Shown here in pieces: positions 1-8,804 of a stretch of 64,000 bases of DNA. Source of the DNA: an uncultured Kordiimonas sp. (GTDB lineage: Bacteria > Pseudomonadota > Alphaproteobacteria > Sphingomonadales > Kordiimonadaceae); contig CANNEK010000002.1 of assembly GCA_947503625.1 (NCBI GenBank), forward strand, positions 186,001 to 250,000, read 5' to 3'. The notes beneath the pieces are model-generated. The model saw only the letters and a list, made by a program, of their open reading frames with translations, was not told the DNA's origin and did not search any database. Position 1 is the stretch's first letter. Every line of letters begins with the position of its first letter. A program made the translations under genes and the position numbers.

Positions 1-209
1 CCGACAATCTTTAATTTAGTTCGGTAAACCGGATTAGTAGTCTTACGAATTACGTCTCGTTTACTGTCTCCAATTTCCAGGCCTCTATATTCACCTTTGT
101 TAATCACTCCATTGGAGTCAAAGATTGGCAGTATGTTTTCCCAAAAAAAGAAAAACGTACTAATCAAAGCGATAAAAACCGATATCCTTATTAAGATTTT
201 TTTTAACAT
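1..209 (-). CDS. Small membrane-anchored protein, partial (candidate Rhs immunity protein)
   Basis: Open frame read from an ATG at 209..207 to the window edge, 69 codons with no stop. It begins MLKKILIRISVFIALIST, a basic start followed by a hydrophobic stretch of about 15 residues, so it should be inner-membrane anchored or exported. A polar part follows with the motif EYRGLEIGDSKRDVI, which recalls the start of small SmpA/BamE-like domains; this likeness is weak. Its ATG overlaps the stop codon of the Rhs C-terminal cassette (203..205), so the two are translationally linked. In Rhs loci the short gene directly after the variable tip is normally the cognate immunity gene. That role is inferred from position only. 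The base composition is as A/T-rich as the cassette and unlike the sulfatase operon. Confidence 0.55.
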   Translation of the reverse strand, partial: MLKKILIRISVFIALISTFFFFWENILPIFDSNGVINKGEYRGLEIGDSKRDVIRKTTNPVYRTKLKIV

Positions 210-900
210 GACCCGTCTGCTCTACACGCTTCAACGTCATTAACCAACTGTTCTCGGTTAATCTGTAAGTTACTCACAGCTTCTGCTCCCGGCAAAACGG
301 AGTTGCTGGGTGGAGAAAAAGTATTACCTGCTAATCCTGCAGCTATTCGAGCAAGTCCTACAGCTGCTGAATTACTATTCGCACCTCTACCAGGTTGCAG
401 TCCCGGGACAGTTTCGTAGTCAGGATTACCTATTACTGCATTACCAACAGCTCTTGTGAGGGCGTCCGGAGCATTGATTTGTGAAGAAGTCAGTCTTTCA
501 GGGGACCCACTATCTCCATTTAGAAAAGATACAAAATCACCTGCATAACCAGCATCTGCCCTATCTGTATCGTCACCCGTACGAGTCACGTTTATCAATG
601 GAGCATCTATTGAATCGCCGGCTGGCCCAAAACTAAATCTATCTGTAATTTGATGTCGCCCATCTTCCCCAACAGACGTAACAATAACGAAGCCATGCTG
701 TGGGTTTTTCAAGTTGCTTGGCACTTGACTAAGTGGCCTTCCTATAAAGAATGAATCTAATCCCGTTGGATCTGTATTATTCACCGGATCATTTCCTGTA
801 TATCCATACAGGTTTGGCCTACGGCCTCCTCCGCTACGCTTCGGGTATTATTGTCTTCATAGCCGATCGGGTCGACCTGCATGAAGCAACCTATACCCAG
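203..900 (-). pseudogene. Rhs core remnant with C-terminal tip cassette
   Basis: The 3' end of an Rhs/YD-repeat gene. In one frame (900..853) it reads CFMQVDPIGYED; in another (847..782) it reads NLYGYTGNDPVNNTDPTG. Together these are the hallmark of the Rhs core end, but they are in different reading frames, separated by about 38 bp of unrelated G/C-rich sequence and a stop at 850..848. The frame after DPTG stays open for about 187 residues to the stop at 203, and would start at a GTG at 784. This C-terminal part has no catalytic motif I can name with confidence; a GRGANSNSAA motif resembles a segment common in Rhs tips. The rest of the Rhs protein is missing, because the sulfatase gene ends only 14 bp away. 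Either an orphan toxin cassette or a dead remnant. Whether any product is made is unknown. Confidence 0.7.
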
Positions 901-913
901 TTTTTAACTTCAA

Positions 914-2422
914 TCATTGCCCAGCCTGCTCCAAATCCCGTTTCATCCGGGCGTTGGCGGGTGGCTGTGCCCAGATGGTGCGGCCACTGTGCGCGGGTGT
1001 TTCATAGGTTTCAAAAAACGCTTCCAGCTTGCGGATCAGGGCTTCCTGCGCCGCCGGGCGCGGGGGCAGGCTGGCGTGTCGTTCACCAAGGGGGTGCGCC
1101 AGATCAAACCATGTGTCTGCGGGCGCAGTGGCGGCATCCGGGCTGTAGCGGCGCACCAGCTTCCAGCGGCCATCGGTGGCCATGCGGCTGTTGCCGCGTT
1201 CGGCAAACTGGGTGGTGCGCCAGCCGGTTGAACGCTCGCCCGCAAGCAGGGGCCGCAGCGATGTGCCGGGGCCATAAGCCGTGCCCGGATTTTCACCGCC
1301 CGCAATATCCAGAATGGTGGCATGCAGGTCGATCAGGTCGATAAATTCGCCCCGGTCCTGCCGGGGGCGCATGAGTGCCTTGGGGCCATAGGCAACCAGC
1401 GGAATGCGAATGGTTTCCTGATAAAAGTTAGGCGGATTGGTGGCGTTGGTTTTGCCGTACAGGCCGTACTGGCCAATGAGCATGCCGTGATCGGACGTGT
1501 AGACAAGCAGCGTGTTCCCGAGCAGGCCGCGCCCTTCCAGCGCATCAATCATGCGGCCAACCTGCTCGTCGATCAGGGAAACGGCGGCCAGATACTGCGC
1601 CAGCTGCTCGATATGGTCTGCCGGGGTGCGGGTGCCTGCGCCCCTGTCCGGCAGGTCAGACGCGCCGCCCGCGCGCACGATGCTTTCAGCCCGGCCCCGG
1701 TAATTGGCGACCAGCCGTTCGGGCAGGCCTTCAAACGGGGCATGGGGCTCGACAAAATTCAGGCTGATGAAAAAGGGCTTTTCAGATGGTTCGTCGATAA
1801 ACCCGATCGCGCTTTCGGTCAGGAAACGGGCCTGCACGCCGGTGTGGGCACGCTCTTGCCCGTCGTCGGAAAAATGCACCGTTCCCCGGTGCTGGTACTG
1901 GTTCTGCCAGCCTGCCTTGCGCGCATCATAGCTCAGCCAGCGGTCAAACCCGCGCTGCGGCACCGCGCTGTCAGTGGTGGCGTGCCATTTGCCAAACAGG
2001 CCGGTGCGGTAGCCCGCGCCCTGCAGGCGTTCGGACAGCAAGGTTTCTGCCGCCAGCCAGTTGGCGTCATACTCAGGGGCTTCCGACAGGAAATCATGCA
2101 CACCGTGCTGCGACGGCATTTTGCCGGTATGGAAACTGGCGCGCGACGGCGAGCAAACCGGCGCAGGCGTAAAGGCATTGGTGAACCTGACGCCTTCTTT
2201 TGCCATCCAGTCTATATTGGGAGTGTCCATATAGCTGTGGCCGTAGGCACCCACCGCCCAGCGCGCGTGATCATCGCCCATGATAACAATGATGTTGGGT
2301 TTGGCACTGTCGGCAACCGCAGGCGCAAACGCGAGCAAAACCGCAGACGCCAACCCCGCCAGACAGCGACAAAATGCAGTGGAATAAAACATCATAGAGT
2401 GTTCCTTAACGGGTGTTTTCAA
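914..2422 (-). CDS. Type I sulfatase (formylglycine-dependent), exported
   Basis: Arylsulfatase-family hydrolase that cleaves sulfate esters, probably from sulfated glycans. The sulfatase signature CSPSRASFHTG begins at Cys90, the residue that must be oxidised to formylglycine. The metal-binding MGDDH is at 48-52, and a TSDHG motif lies further on. Residues 12-38 form a signal peptide, so the enzyme is periplasmic or secreted. The 502-residue length is normal. The start ATG overlaps the stop of the upstream formylglycine-generating enzyme by 4 bp (2419-2422), so enzyme and activator are translationally coupled. No TonB receptor or glycoside hydrolase lies in the same operon, so the natural substrate cannot be read from context. 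The operon is clearly richer in G+C than its neighbours, which suggests separate acquisition. Confidence 0.9.
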   Translation of the reverse strand: MKTPVKEHSMMFYSTAFCRCLAGLASAVLLAFAPAVADSAKPNIIVIMGDDHARWAVGAYGHSYMDTPNIDWMAKEGVRFTNAFTPAPVCSPSRASFHTGKMPSQHGVHDFLSEAPEYDANWLAAETLLSERLQGAGYRTGLFGKWHATTDSAVPQRGFDRWLSYDARKAGWQNQYQHRGTVHFSDDGQERAHTGVQARFLTESAIGFIDEPSEKPFFISLNFVEPHAPFEGLPERLVANYRGRAESIVRAGGASDLPDRGAGTRTPADHIEQLAQYLAAVSLIDEQVGRMIDALEGRGLLGNTLLVYTSDHGMLIGQYGLYGKTNATNPPNFYQETIRIPLVAYGPKALMRPRQDRGEFIDLIDLHATILDIAGGENPGTAYGPGTSLRPLLAGERSTGWRTTQFAERGNSRMATDGRWKLVRRYSPDAATAPADTWFDLAHPLGERHASLPPRPAAQEALIRKLEAFFETYETPAHSGRTIWAQPPANARMKRDLEQAGQ

Positions 2423-3468
2423 CTGGCATCTGCCGGGTTGGTTTCATCGATCACGGTTCTGAAGCCGATATGGTTGGTGCCAAGGCCGGTTTCCTGCGCG
2501 TGGCGCGCTGCCGGGCGGTAACGCATGCAGAAGTTTGGCGCACACAGGTACGAGCCGCCCTTGATCACCCGCACCGGCAGGCCGGGCTGGCGGGGGTCAA
2601 AACCTTCTGCGGGCGCGCTGTCGGGCACGGCATGCGAGGGGAAATAGCGCGTGCTGGTCCATTCCCACACATTGCCGATCATATCGTAGGCGCCGTAAGG
2701 GTTGGCCCCAAAGCAACCAACGGGGGCCGTGCCTGCATAGCCATCCTCCGCCGAATTCTGAAACGGGAAAAACCCCTGCCATGTGTTGGCCTGCGGCGTG
2801 CCGCCGGGCATGAAATCATCGCCCCATGCATAGCGTTTGCCCTTGAGTGCGCCGCGTGCGGCATACTCGAACTCTGCTTCCGTGGGCAGGCGGTGGCCTT
2901 TCCATTTGGCATAGGCTTCGGCATCCGCGTGCGCGATGTGCACCGCGGGGTAGCGGCCCCTGCCTTCAAGGGTGCTGCCGGGGCCACCGGGGTGTTGCCA
3001 GCTGGCGCCTTCAATGAACTGCCAGTTGCCGCTGATGCTGCCGCCTTCGCCGCTGGGCAGCCTGAAAACGGCAGAGCCCGCCTTCAATTGTTCTGGCGGA
3101 ATGTCGGGATATTGCTGCGGGTCCGGCGCGCGCTCGGCAACCGTGATGTAACCCGTGGCTTCAACAAATTCAGCGAACTGATCGTTGGTCACTTCGGTTG
3201 CGCTGATGCGGAAATCCCCAACTGTAACGGAGTGCGGGGGCCCTTCGTCTGCATAGCCGTCCTCAGCGCCCATTATGAAGGTGCCGCCTTTGACAGGGAC
3301 CATCGCAGCCAGCTGATCGCCTGTGCAAACCTGATCGGCGGAAGAACCGCCCCCGGACGAGGACGACCATACCAGCGCAGCCGCAGACAAGCCGCCAAAT
3401 GCCGCCAGAAACACGCCCTGTTTTCCGCTTAATCGCACCAGTAAACGCCCCTTCACACCTTCAGGCAC
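2419..3468 (-). CDS. Formylglycine-generating enzyme (SUMF1/FGE family), exported
   Basis: Oxidises the active-site cysteine of sulfatases to C-alpha-formylglycine. The family features are all visible: GGTFIMGAEDG near the start, EVTNDQF, RLPTEAEFEYAARG, GNVWEWT and GGSYLC. Cys309 and Cys314 in GGSYLCAPNFCMRYR match the two redox-active cysteines that separate true FGE from SUMF1-fold proteins lacking the activity. Length is 349 residues. The N-terminus (about 15-40) is hydrophobic and followed by a Ser/Gly-rich linker, so the protein looks membrane-anchored or exported, acting in the same compartment as its sulfatase. First gene of a two-gene operon; the stop overlaps the sulfatase start by 4 bp. 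Confidence 0.9.
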   Translation of the reverse strand: MPEGVKGRLLVRLSGKQGVFLAAFGGLSAAALVWSSSSGGGSSADQVCTGDQLAAMVPVKGGTFIMGAEDGYADEGPPHSVTVGDFRISATEVTNDQFAEFVEATGYITVAERAPDPQQYPDIPPEQLKAGSAVFRLPSGEGGSISGNWQFIEGASWQHPGGPGSTLEGRGRYPAVHIAHADAEAYAKWKGHRLPTEAEFEYAARGALKGKRYAWGDDFMPGGTPQANTWQGFFPFQNSAEDGYAGTAPVGCFGANPYGAYDMIGNVWEWTSTRYFPSHAVPDSAPAEGFDPRQPGLPVRVIKGGSYLCAPNFCMRYRPAARHAQETGLGTNHIGFRTVIDETNPADAS

Positions 3469-3594
3469 AGGCTAGGAGAAAACGCGCGCGATGCAAATCG
3501 AATTCGGCATGCCGGACAAACAGGGCAAACACAAAGGGGCGCAACGGCCGGGGCATTATAGCGTGATCCGGACACCCGTTATTAGATGACAGTT

Positions 3595-3612
3595 CGGTCA
3601 TTTTACTGTCGC
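3595..3612 (+). promoter_or_regulatory. Candidate Pho box (PhoB operator)
   Basis: CGGTCAT at 3595-3601, a 4-base spacer TTTA, then CTGTCGC at 3606-3612. This is the 7-4-7 direct-repeat layout of the PhoB site (consensus CTGTCAT-N4-CTGTCAT), with 6/7 and 5/7 matches. It lies about 145 bp before the TonB receptor and PhoD genes, whose roles fit phosphate-starvation control. Confidence 0.45.
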
Positions 3613-3754
3613 CAAAATTTCATCTGCCGGAAACATTTTTCGAACAAATCTGCCCCATCACTGCAATCCACCGTTCGTCCTTCGGCAAGCCAGATGTGCA
3701 GGGAAAAGAGGGCGCCGGTTCCACATTATAAATCTAACGAGTTGGAGGAAACTC

Positions 3755-6148
3755 ATGTCGGCCAATTACAAGGGATACAGAGCTGTATTGCTCGGCGGCG
3801 CCGCGGCGATTGCCATGACGGGTGCTGTTAATGCGCAGGATACAACGGATGCATCTGTAGAAGATGACACCTACGGAGAAATTGAAGAAATAATGGTAAC
3901 GTCTTCACCAAAGGCGTTTAACAACTCGCTGATCAGCGAAGGCATGATCGCGCAGCAAACGCCGATCACCTCGCCGCTGGCCCTGATTGACAACCTGCCG
4001 GGTGTATCGATCCAGGAAGGCGACACATTTGGTTTTGATGACTGGTCAACGACCATATCCATCCGCGGGTTTCAGGTATCGCTTGCCGACCAGCAAATCG
4101 GTATCACCATTGATGGCATGCCGAACGGCAACTCGAATTATGGCGGCGGCGCAAAGGCCAACCGCTATATCGATTCGATGAATATCGGCGGCGTTGAAGT
4201 ATCGCAGGGAACGTCGGACATCGCGTCACGTTCCAACGAAGCGCTGGGCGGTACACTGAATTTCCTGACCGGCAACCCGCTGGATGAACAACGCATGCGC
4301 GCATCTGTCTCGCTTGGCCAGTTCGATTCCCAGCGTTTCTACTTCCGCTACGATACCGGCAGCTTCCTCAACGATACGACAACGGCGTGGATTTCAGCAT
4401 CCCATCAGGAAGCCACCGATTGGGTAAACCAGTCTGCGGACAATGAGCGCACTCACTTCGCTGCCAAGTTTGTTACCGACCTCGAAGATGTTCGTATCAC
4501 CGGGTACGCTTCATATGATGACACCCACGAAGACAACTATCAGCGCCTGTTTTCACCAGCCGAGTTTGAAAGCAACCCCGAATGGGACCGACTGACAGAC
4601 GAATGGACCGGCATCCCCTACATCGATCAGCTGTATCGTCAGGGCTGGTCCACGCTGCGCGAAAACTTCTTCACCTATCTGAAAGCCGAGTTTCAGGCGA
4701 CGGAAACGCTGAAAATCGACCTTGGTGGTTACTACCACAAGAACGAAGGGCGCGGTGACTGGGTACCGCCTTACATTGTTGATATCACCGACGACGGCGC
4801 CGGTTTGGCACACGGTGAAGTCAACGGCGCGCCAACGGTTAGTGGCGGCGCACCGCTCGGCCGGATCTATTTTGTCGATGCCAGCGGCGCTCAACTTGCC
4901 CCGACGGCAGGCTGCGTATCCAGCATTCTGTTCCCTTACGGCGGCGCAGGACCCGAGTCTGACCCTGCCTGTCATGCGGCTGGTGCCATCCCCGTGCAGT
5001 CCTACCGTCACACCCATTACCAGAAAGACCGCATTGGCTTCACCGCCGACGGTGACTGGACCGTTGATTTTGATGGCTTTTCCAATACCCTGCGCGCCGG
5101 TATCTGGTACGAGGACGCAACCCGTTCGGAATATCGGGACTGGCATAAAATCACTGATACCCGGGTCGGTTTCGAATTCGACAATGATGCATACTGGATT
5201 CAGTATGACCGCGAGTATCCGCAAGACACATTCAAATGGTATATTGAAGACAGCCTGACTTTCGGCCCGTTGACGGCAAGTGTCGGCGTAAAACAGTTTC
5301 TGGCGAGCGTATCCCGCGAGGATCAGTTTGGCGAAACGTCTGATGTAGATGTGGATTCGGACTCTGATATCCTCTTTTCTGCCGGTTTGGTCTATGAAAC
5401 ACCCATCGAAGGGCTGACCGTTTTTGGTGGTTATGCCGAGAACTTCAAGGCAATCAGCGACCTTGTCATCGAGCGCCCGGATTCCGACGTTGAAAACATC
5501 GAGCCGGAAACAGCCCGCAACATCGACGCTGGCCTGCGTTTTCAGAACGACCGGATTTCAGCAACCTTCACCTACTATGACATTGAGTTCGAAAACCGCC
5601 TGATTTTCCTGAATGCAGAATCGTCCGCCGGCCCTGATTTCCTGATCGGAACCAACGGTACTTTCTTTAACGCGGGCGGCATCGAAAGCTCTGGCTTCGA
5701 GGCATCTGCGTCTTTCATTTTGAACGAAAACTTCCTGCTATACACAGCCTATACCAACAACGAATCAACTTTCATTGGAACAGGCGATGCAGCGGTGGAC
5801 GCCGAAGTGGGAATCGTTTCGGGCAACCGGGTCGCCGGTGTTGCGGAAGACCTGTTTGTTGTATCTCTTGACTGGCAGGACGGTCCGTACCGGGCTGGTG
5901 TAACGACCAAATTTACCGGCAACCGGCCGGTCGATGTTGCCAACACATGGATTGCCGACAGCTACTGGCTGACCGATTTTTATGTTGGTGTGTCAGGTGA
6001 GGCAATTTCCGACTCGTTTACAGGTATCGATGCCAGTCTGGTGATCAATAACCTGACCGATGAAGACTACCTCGGCGGCATCTCGGGCAACGGCGCCTGG
6101 ATCGGCGCTCCGCGCACGATTGTCTTCACCCTGACAGCAGACTTTTAA
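3755..6148 (+). CDS. TonB-dependent outer-membrane receptor
   Basis: A 22-strand-type TonB-dependent receptor of 797 residues. A signal peptide is seen at 1-27 (cut after VNA), a TonB-box-like EEIMVTS at about 44-50, a plug domain to about residue 175, then the barrel, ending in FTLTADF with the C-terminal Phe typical of BAM substrates. A strong GGAGG ribosome site precedes the ATG. It is 73 bp ahead of phoD with no terminator between them, and a candidate Pho box lies upstream. The likely job is uptake of a phosphorylated organic compound whose phosphate PhoD then releases. The ligand is inferred from context and not from the sequence; a siderophore or other ligand remains possible. Confidence 0.88.
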   Translation: MSANYKGYRAVLLGGAAAIAMTGAVNAQDTTDASVEDDTYGEIEEIMVTSSPKAFNNSLISEGMIAQQTPITSPLALIDNLPGVSIQEGDTFGFDDWSTTISIRGFQVSLADQQIGITIDGMPNGNSNYGGGAKANRYIDSMNIGGVEVSQGTSDIASRSNEALGGTLNFLTGNPLDEQRMRASVSLGQFDSQRFYFRYDTGSFLNDTTTAWISASHQEATDWVNQSADNERTHFAAKFVTDLEDVRITGYASYDDTHEDNYQRLFSPAEFESNPEWDRLTDEWTGIPYIDQLYRQGWSTLRENFFTYLKAEFQATETLKIDLGGYYHKNEGRGDWVPPYIVDITDDGAGLAHGEVNGAPTVSGGAPLGRIYFVDASGAQLAPTAGCVSSILFPYGGAGPESDPACHAAGAIPVQSYRHTHYQKDRIGFTADGDWTVDFDGFSNTLRAGIWYEDATRSEYRDWHKITDTRVGFEFDNDAYWIQYDREYPQDTFKWYIEDSLTFGPLTASVGVKQFLASVSREDQFGETSDVDVDSDSDILFSAGLVYETPIEGLTVFGGYAENFKAISDLVIERPDSDVENIEPETARNIDAGLRFQNDRISATFTYYDIEFENRLIFLNAESSAGPDFLIGTNGTFFNAGGIESSGFEASASFILNENFLLYTAYTNNESTFIGTGDAAVDAEVGIVSGNRVAGVAEDLFVVSLDWQDGPYRAGVTTKFTGNRPVDVANTWIADSYWLTDFYVGVSGEAISDSFTGIDASLVINNLTDEDYLGGISGNGAWIGAPRTIVFTLTADF

Positions 6149-6221
6149 AAACACGGAAGGGGCTGGCGGGAATTTCTCCTTAAGCCAGCCCTTTCTATTT
6201 GAGCATTTCCGGGAGTGGGAC

Positions 6222-7898
6222 ATGAAAAAAGAGATTACACGGCGCGCCGCTGTTTCAGCCATGGCAGCTGCGGGGCTGGCAGCAACAGCAAGACTGACAT
6301 GGGCACAGGGGCAAAGCCCAAACCTGCCTTTTGCACACGGTGTGGCAAGCGGTGATCCGGATCAGACCAGTATTGTCTTGTGGACCCGTGTCGAAACACA
6401 GCGCCGGTCTTTGCCTGTCAAATGGGAGATTGCGCTGGACCCGGGGTTTGAAACCAAGGTGCAATCCGGCACGGCGCAGGCAAATGCCAATAGGGATCAT
6501 ACCGTCAAGGTGCTTGTGACGAACCTGAAACCGGGTACCCGGTACCACTACAGGTTCTGGAGCGAAGGAAATTTTTCTCCCATAGGCAAAACCCGGACAC
6601 TGCCAGACGGACAGATTGATCGACTAGGCATCGCCCTTGCGTCCTGTTCCAATTACGCGTTCGGGTTTTTCAATGCCTATGACGCCATCGCGAGGGATGA
6701 AGCTATCGATTTTGTGCTGCACACCGGCGACTATATCTATGAGTACGGCGCCAACGGTTGGGGCAGCGAGGTGGCAAAGCGTATTGGCCGCGTGCACGCG
6801 CCTGCCCATGAAATTATAAGCCTTACTGATTATCGCACCCGTCACGCCCAATACAAACGTGACCCCCACAGCCAGAAAATGCATGCGGCTCATCCGATCA
6901 TTGCGGTATGGGACGACCACGAAAGCGCCAACAATCCGTGGGTCGCAGGCGCACAAAACCACACTCCGGAAACAGAAGGCGAATGGCACGACCGCCGCGA
7001 GGCGTCCCTGCGAGCCTACTATGAATGGATGCCGATCCGCGAACCACAAGCCGGGCAAACCAAACAGGATTATTGGCGCACGCTCCGTTTTGGTGGCCTG
7101 GCAACCATGGTCACTCTTGAGACACGGCATACAGCCCGCGCGGAGCAAATCAACTATGGCAAATATACCAACCTCCTGAACACGCCTGAGCAGGTACAGG
7201 CTTTCAAGCGCGATATTCTGGGCGCACCGGATCGGCGCATGCTTTCCCTTGCAATGGAAGCCGACCTTTCAAAAGGCCTCAAGGCATCTGTTGAAAATGG
7301 CGAGGCCTGGCGACTGATCGGTAACCCGATGCCTATCGCGCGCATGTTGGTGCCGGATCTGGTTGCTCTCGGCGTATTACCGGGAAATAGCGAGGGTAGT
7401 AATGTACCGGGCGCAAGTGCTTCGTTAGGATGGAAAGGCAAATGGAACCTGCCATTTTATACCGACACATGGGACGGTTACCCCGCCGCACGCGAACGTT
7501 TTTATAACCTCTGCAAGGAAGCAGACACGCGAGATCTGCTTGTCCTGACAGGCGACAGCCATAGCTTTTGGGCAAACCAGCTTTTTGATGGCAATGGCAC
7601 AGCCATGGGACTTGAGGTTGGTACAGCGGGCATTTCATCCCCGGGTGATTTTGTCGAAAGTGGTTTTGATGCAGACATAGCCTATAAGCTTGATCGCGCA
7701 TTCGAACAGCATCTGGATGAAGTTTTATGGACCGATAATTTCCATCAGGGCTATGTCCGTATCGAGCTGACACCTGAAGAGGCAGACATAAGCTACATCG
7801 CAGTCGACACCGTATTAAAGCCCGAATACCGGTCTTTTGTGCTGAAACATGCAAGGGTCCAAAAGGCCAACGGGTCAATCGATTTCGCCGCACTGTAA
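6222..7898 (+). CDS. phoD: PhoD-family alkaline phosphatase/phosphodiesterase, Tat-exported
   Basis: Secreted metallo-phosphatase acting on phosphomonoesters and diesters. The N-terminus carries a twin-arginine signal (TRRAAVSA at 6-13, hydrophobic run, cut near WAQ at 29), as expected for an enzyme exported with metals already bound. Family motifs seen: FAHGVASGDPDQ near 35, VLHTGDYIYEYG, VWDDHES and LTGDSHSFW, which hold the Ca/Fe ligands. The length of 558 residues is normal. Second gene after the TonB receptor; a rho-independent terminator follows at 7966. Probably part of the phosphate-starvation response, judging from the Pho-box-like site upstream of the receptor. Confidence 0.92.
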   Translation: MKKEITRRAAVSAMAAAGLAATARLTWAQGQSPNLPFAHGVASGDPDQTSIVLWTRVETQRRSLPVKWEIALDPGFETKVQSGTAQANANRDHTVKVLVTNLKPGTRYHYRFWSEGNFSPIGKTRTLPDGQIDRLGIALASCSNYAFGFFNAYDAIARDEAIDFVLHTGDYIYEYGANGWGSEVAKRIGRVHAPAHEIISLTDYRTRHAQYKRDPHSQKMHAAHPIIAVWDDHESANNPWVAGAQNHTPETEGEWHDRREASLRAYYEWMPIREPQAGQTKQDYWRTLRFGGLATMVTLETRHTARAEQINYGKYTNLLNTPEQVQAFKRDILGAPDRRMLSLAMEADLSKGLKASVENGEAWRLIGNPMPIARMLVPDLVALGVLPGNSEGSNVPGASASLGWKGKWNLPFYTDTWDGYPAARERFYNLCKEADTRDLLVLTGDSHSFWANQLFDGNGTAMGLEVGTAGISSPGDFVESGFDADIAYKLDRAFEQHLDEVLWTDNFHQGYVRIELTPEEADISYIAVDTVLKPEYRSFVLKHARVQKANGSIDFAAL

Positions 7899-7959
7899 TA
7901 AACAAAGCGCGAGGCTGGACCGGGCTTGAAGCACACCAAAAAACCTAACTGGAGCGCAT

Positions 7960-7990
7960 AAAAAAACCCGCTGTTAAGCGGGTCTTTTTT
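7960..7990. terminator. Bidirectional rho-independent terminator
   Basis: Perfect 7-bp stem ACCCGCT (7966-7972) / AGCGGGT (7977-7983) with loop GTTA, a T-run after it and an A-run before it. It can end both the phoD operon (+) and the tRNA-Arg transcript (-). Confidence 0.85.
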
Positions 7991-7992
7991 AA

Positions 7993-8069
7993 TGGCGCAC
8001 CGGGGAGGATTCGAACCCCCGGCCCCCAGATTCGTAGTCTGGTGCTCTATCCAGCTGAGCTACCGGTGC
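7993..8069 (-). tRNA. tRNA-Arg(ACG)
   Basis: 77-nt cloverleaf. The acceptor stem GCACCGG/CCGGTGC is perfect, the anticodon arm is CCAGA-CTACGAA-TCTGG with anticodon ACG (read as ICG after deamination), the T-loop is GGTTCGAATC, and the CCA end is encoded. A spurious ORF runs over it on the same strand. Confidence 0.95.
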
Positions 8070-8273
8070 ATTGCCAAAATATACCGCCAATCCATAAAGC
8101 GTTGAAAGCCCCATGTTCTGGCGTGCGGCGGAACCTAATAAGATTGCCGGATGAATGCAAGTGCGAAATCGCTTTTTCTTGTTATCACCACGAAACACCG
8201 TTAGCGTGCCACAGCAACAAAGGCTCAAAACCCTTTATTGCCATGGATTTAGAGCAAGATTTAAGACATTTCA

Positions 8274-8768
8274 ATGCCTCGAAAACACCTGCAACTACTG
8301 ACCTCTATTGGTTTTTTCACACTTTTGAGTGCTTGCACCATGAGCGGGGACTGGCCGAATCTGTCGGACAGGATGCCTGACCCGGCAGACCGTAACAGGG
8401 CAATAGAGCGCGCGGACCCGTCTGTAACACCGCGCCAGCAGGATACCGAGCCGCAAACCCCCGCAGAAGCACAGGAACTGTTTGTCGATGTTGAGAATGC
8501 ACTGCTGACAACACGCACCGCGTTTGACGAAAGCTGGCAACGCTTCAGGGAAACTGAAAATGCGACCATACATGAATGGATGGAAGCCCAGTTGGCCCTG
8601 ACCCGGCTTAGCCAGACATCCAGCCGCCTGAACATAATTATCTTTAATGAAGCACTTGATGGTTCACCGGTTCATGCACAAGCGCGGGCGCTAAAGGACC
8701 AGATTGATAGTGTCGTCATCTCCGCCCGAAAACAACTTGCCGACAGCCGCCCGGCTGACGTGTCCTGA
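8274..8768 (+). CDS. Small lipoprotein of unknown function
   Basis: A 164-residue protein with a lipoprotein signal peptide (basic start, hydrophobic core, lipobox LLSAC with Cys21). The residue at +2 is Thr, so outer-membrane sorting is likely. The mature part is a Pro/Asp-rich linker followed from about residue 65 by an amphipathic, probably helical region with no cysteines or catalytic motif. I do not recognise the family. It stands alone between tRNA-Arg and the convergent P1 peptidase gene, so context gives no functional hint. Confidence 0.7.
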   Translation: MPRKHLQLLTSIGFFTLLSACTMSGDWPNLSDRMPDPADRNRAIERADPSVTPRQQDTEPQTPAEAQELFVDVENALLTTRTAFDESWQRFRETENATIHEWMEAQLALTRLSQTSSRLNIIIFNEALDGSPVHAQARALKDQIDSVVISARKQLADSRPADVS

Positions 8769-8804
8769 CACCACTGCAAACTCGACAGACAGGTATTCCC
8801 CCCA

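Noticed and set aside
751-3432. Several plus-strand ORFs of 60 to 400 residues opposite the sulfatase/FGE operon
   Set aside because: Shadows of G/C-rich coding sequence; the minus-strand proteins have full family motifs.
7989-8228. Minus-strand ORF ending APVAQLDRAPDYESGGRGFE
   Set aside because: This is the translation of the tRNA-Arg gene, a well-known false protein.
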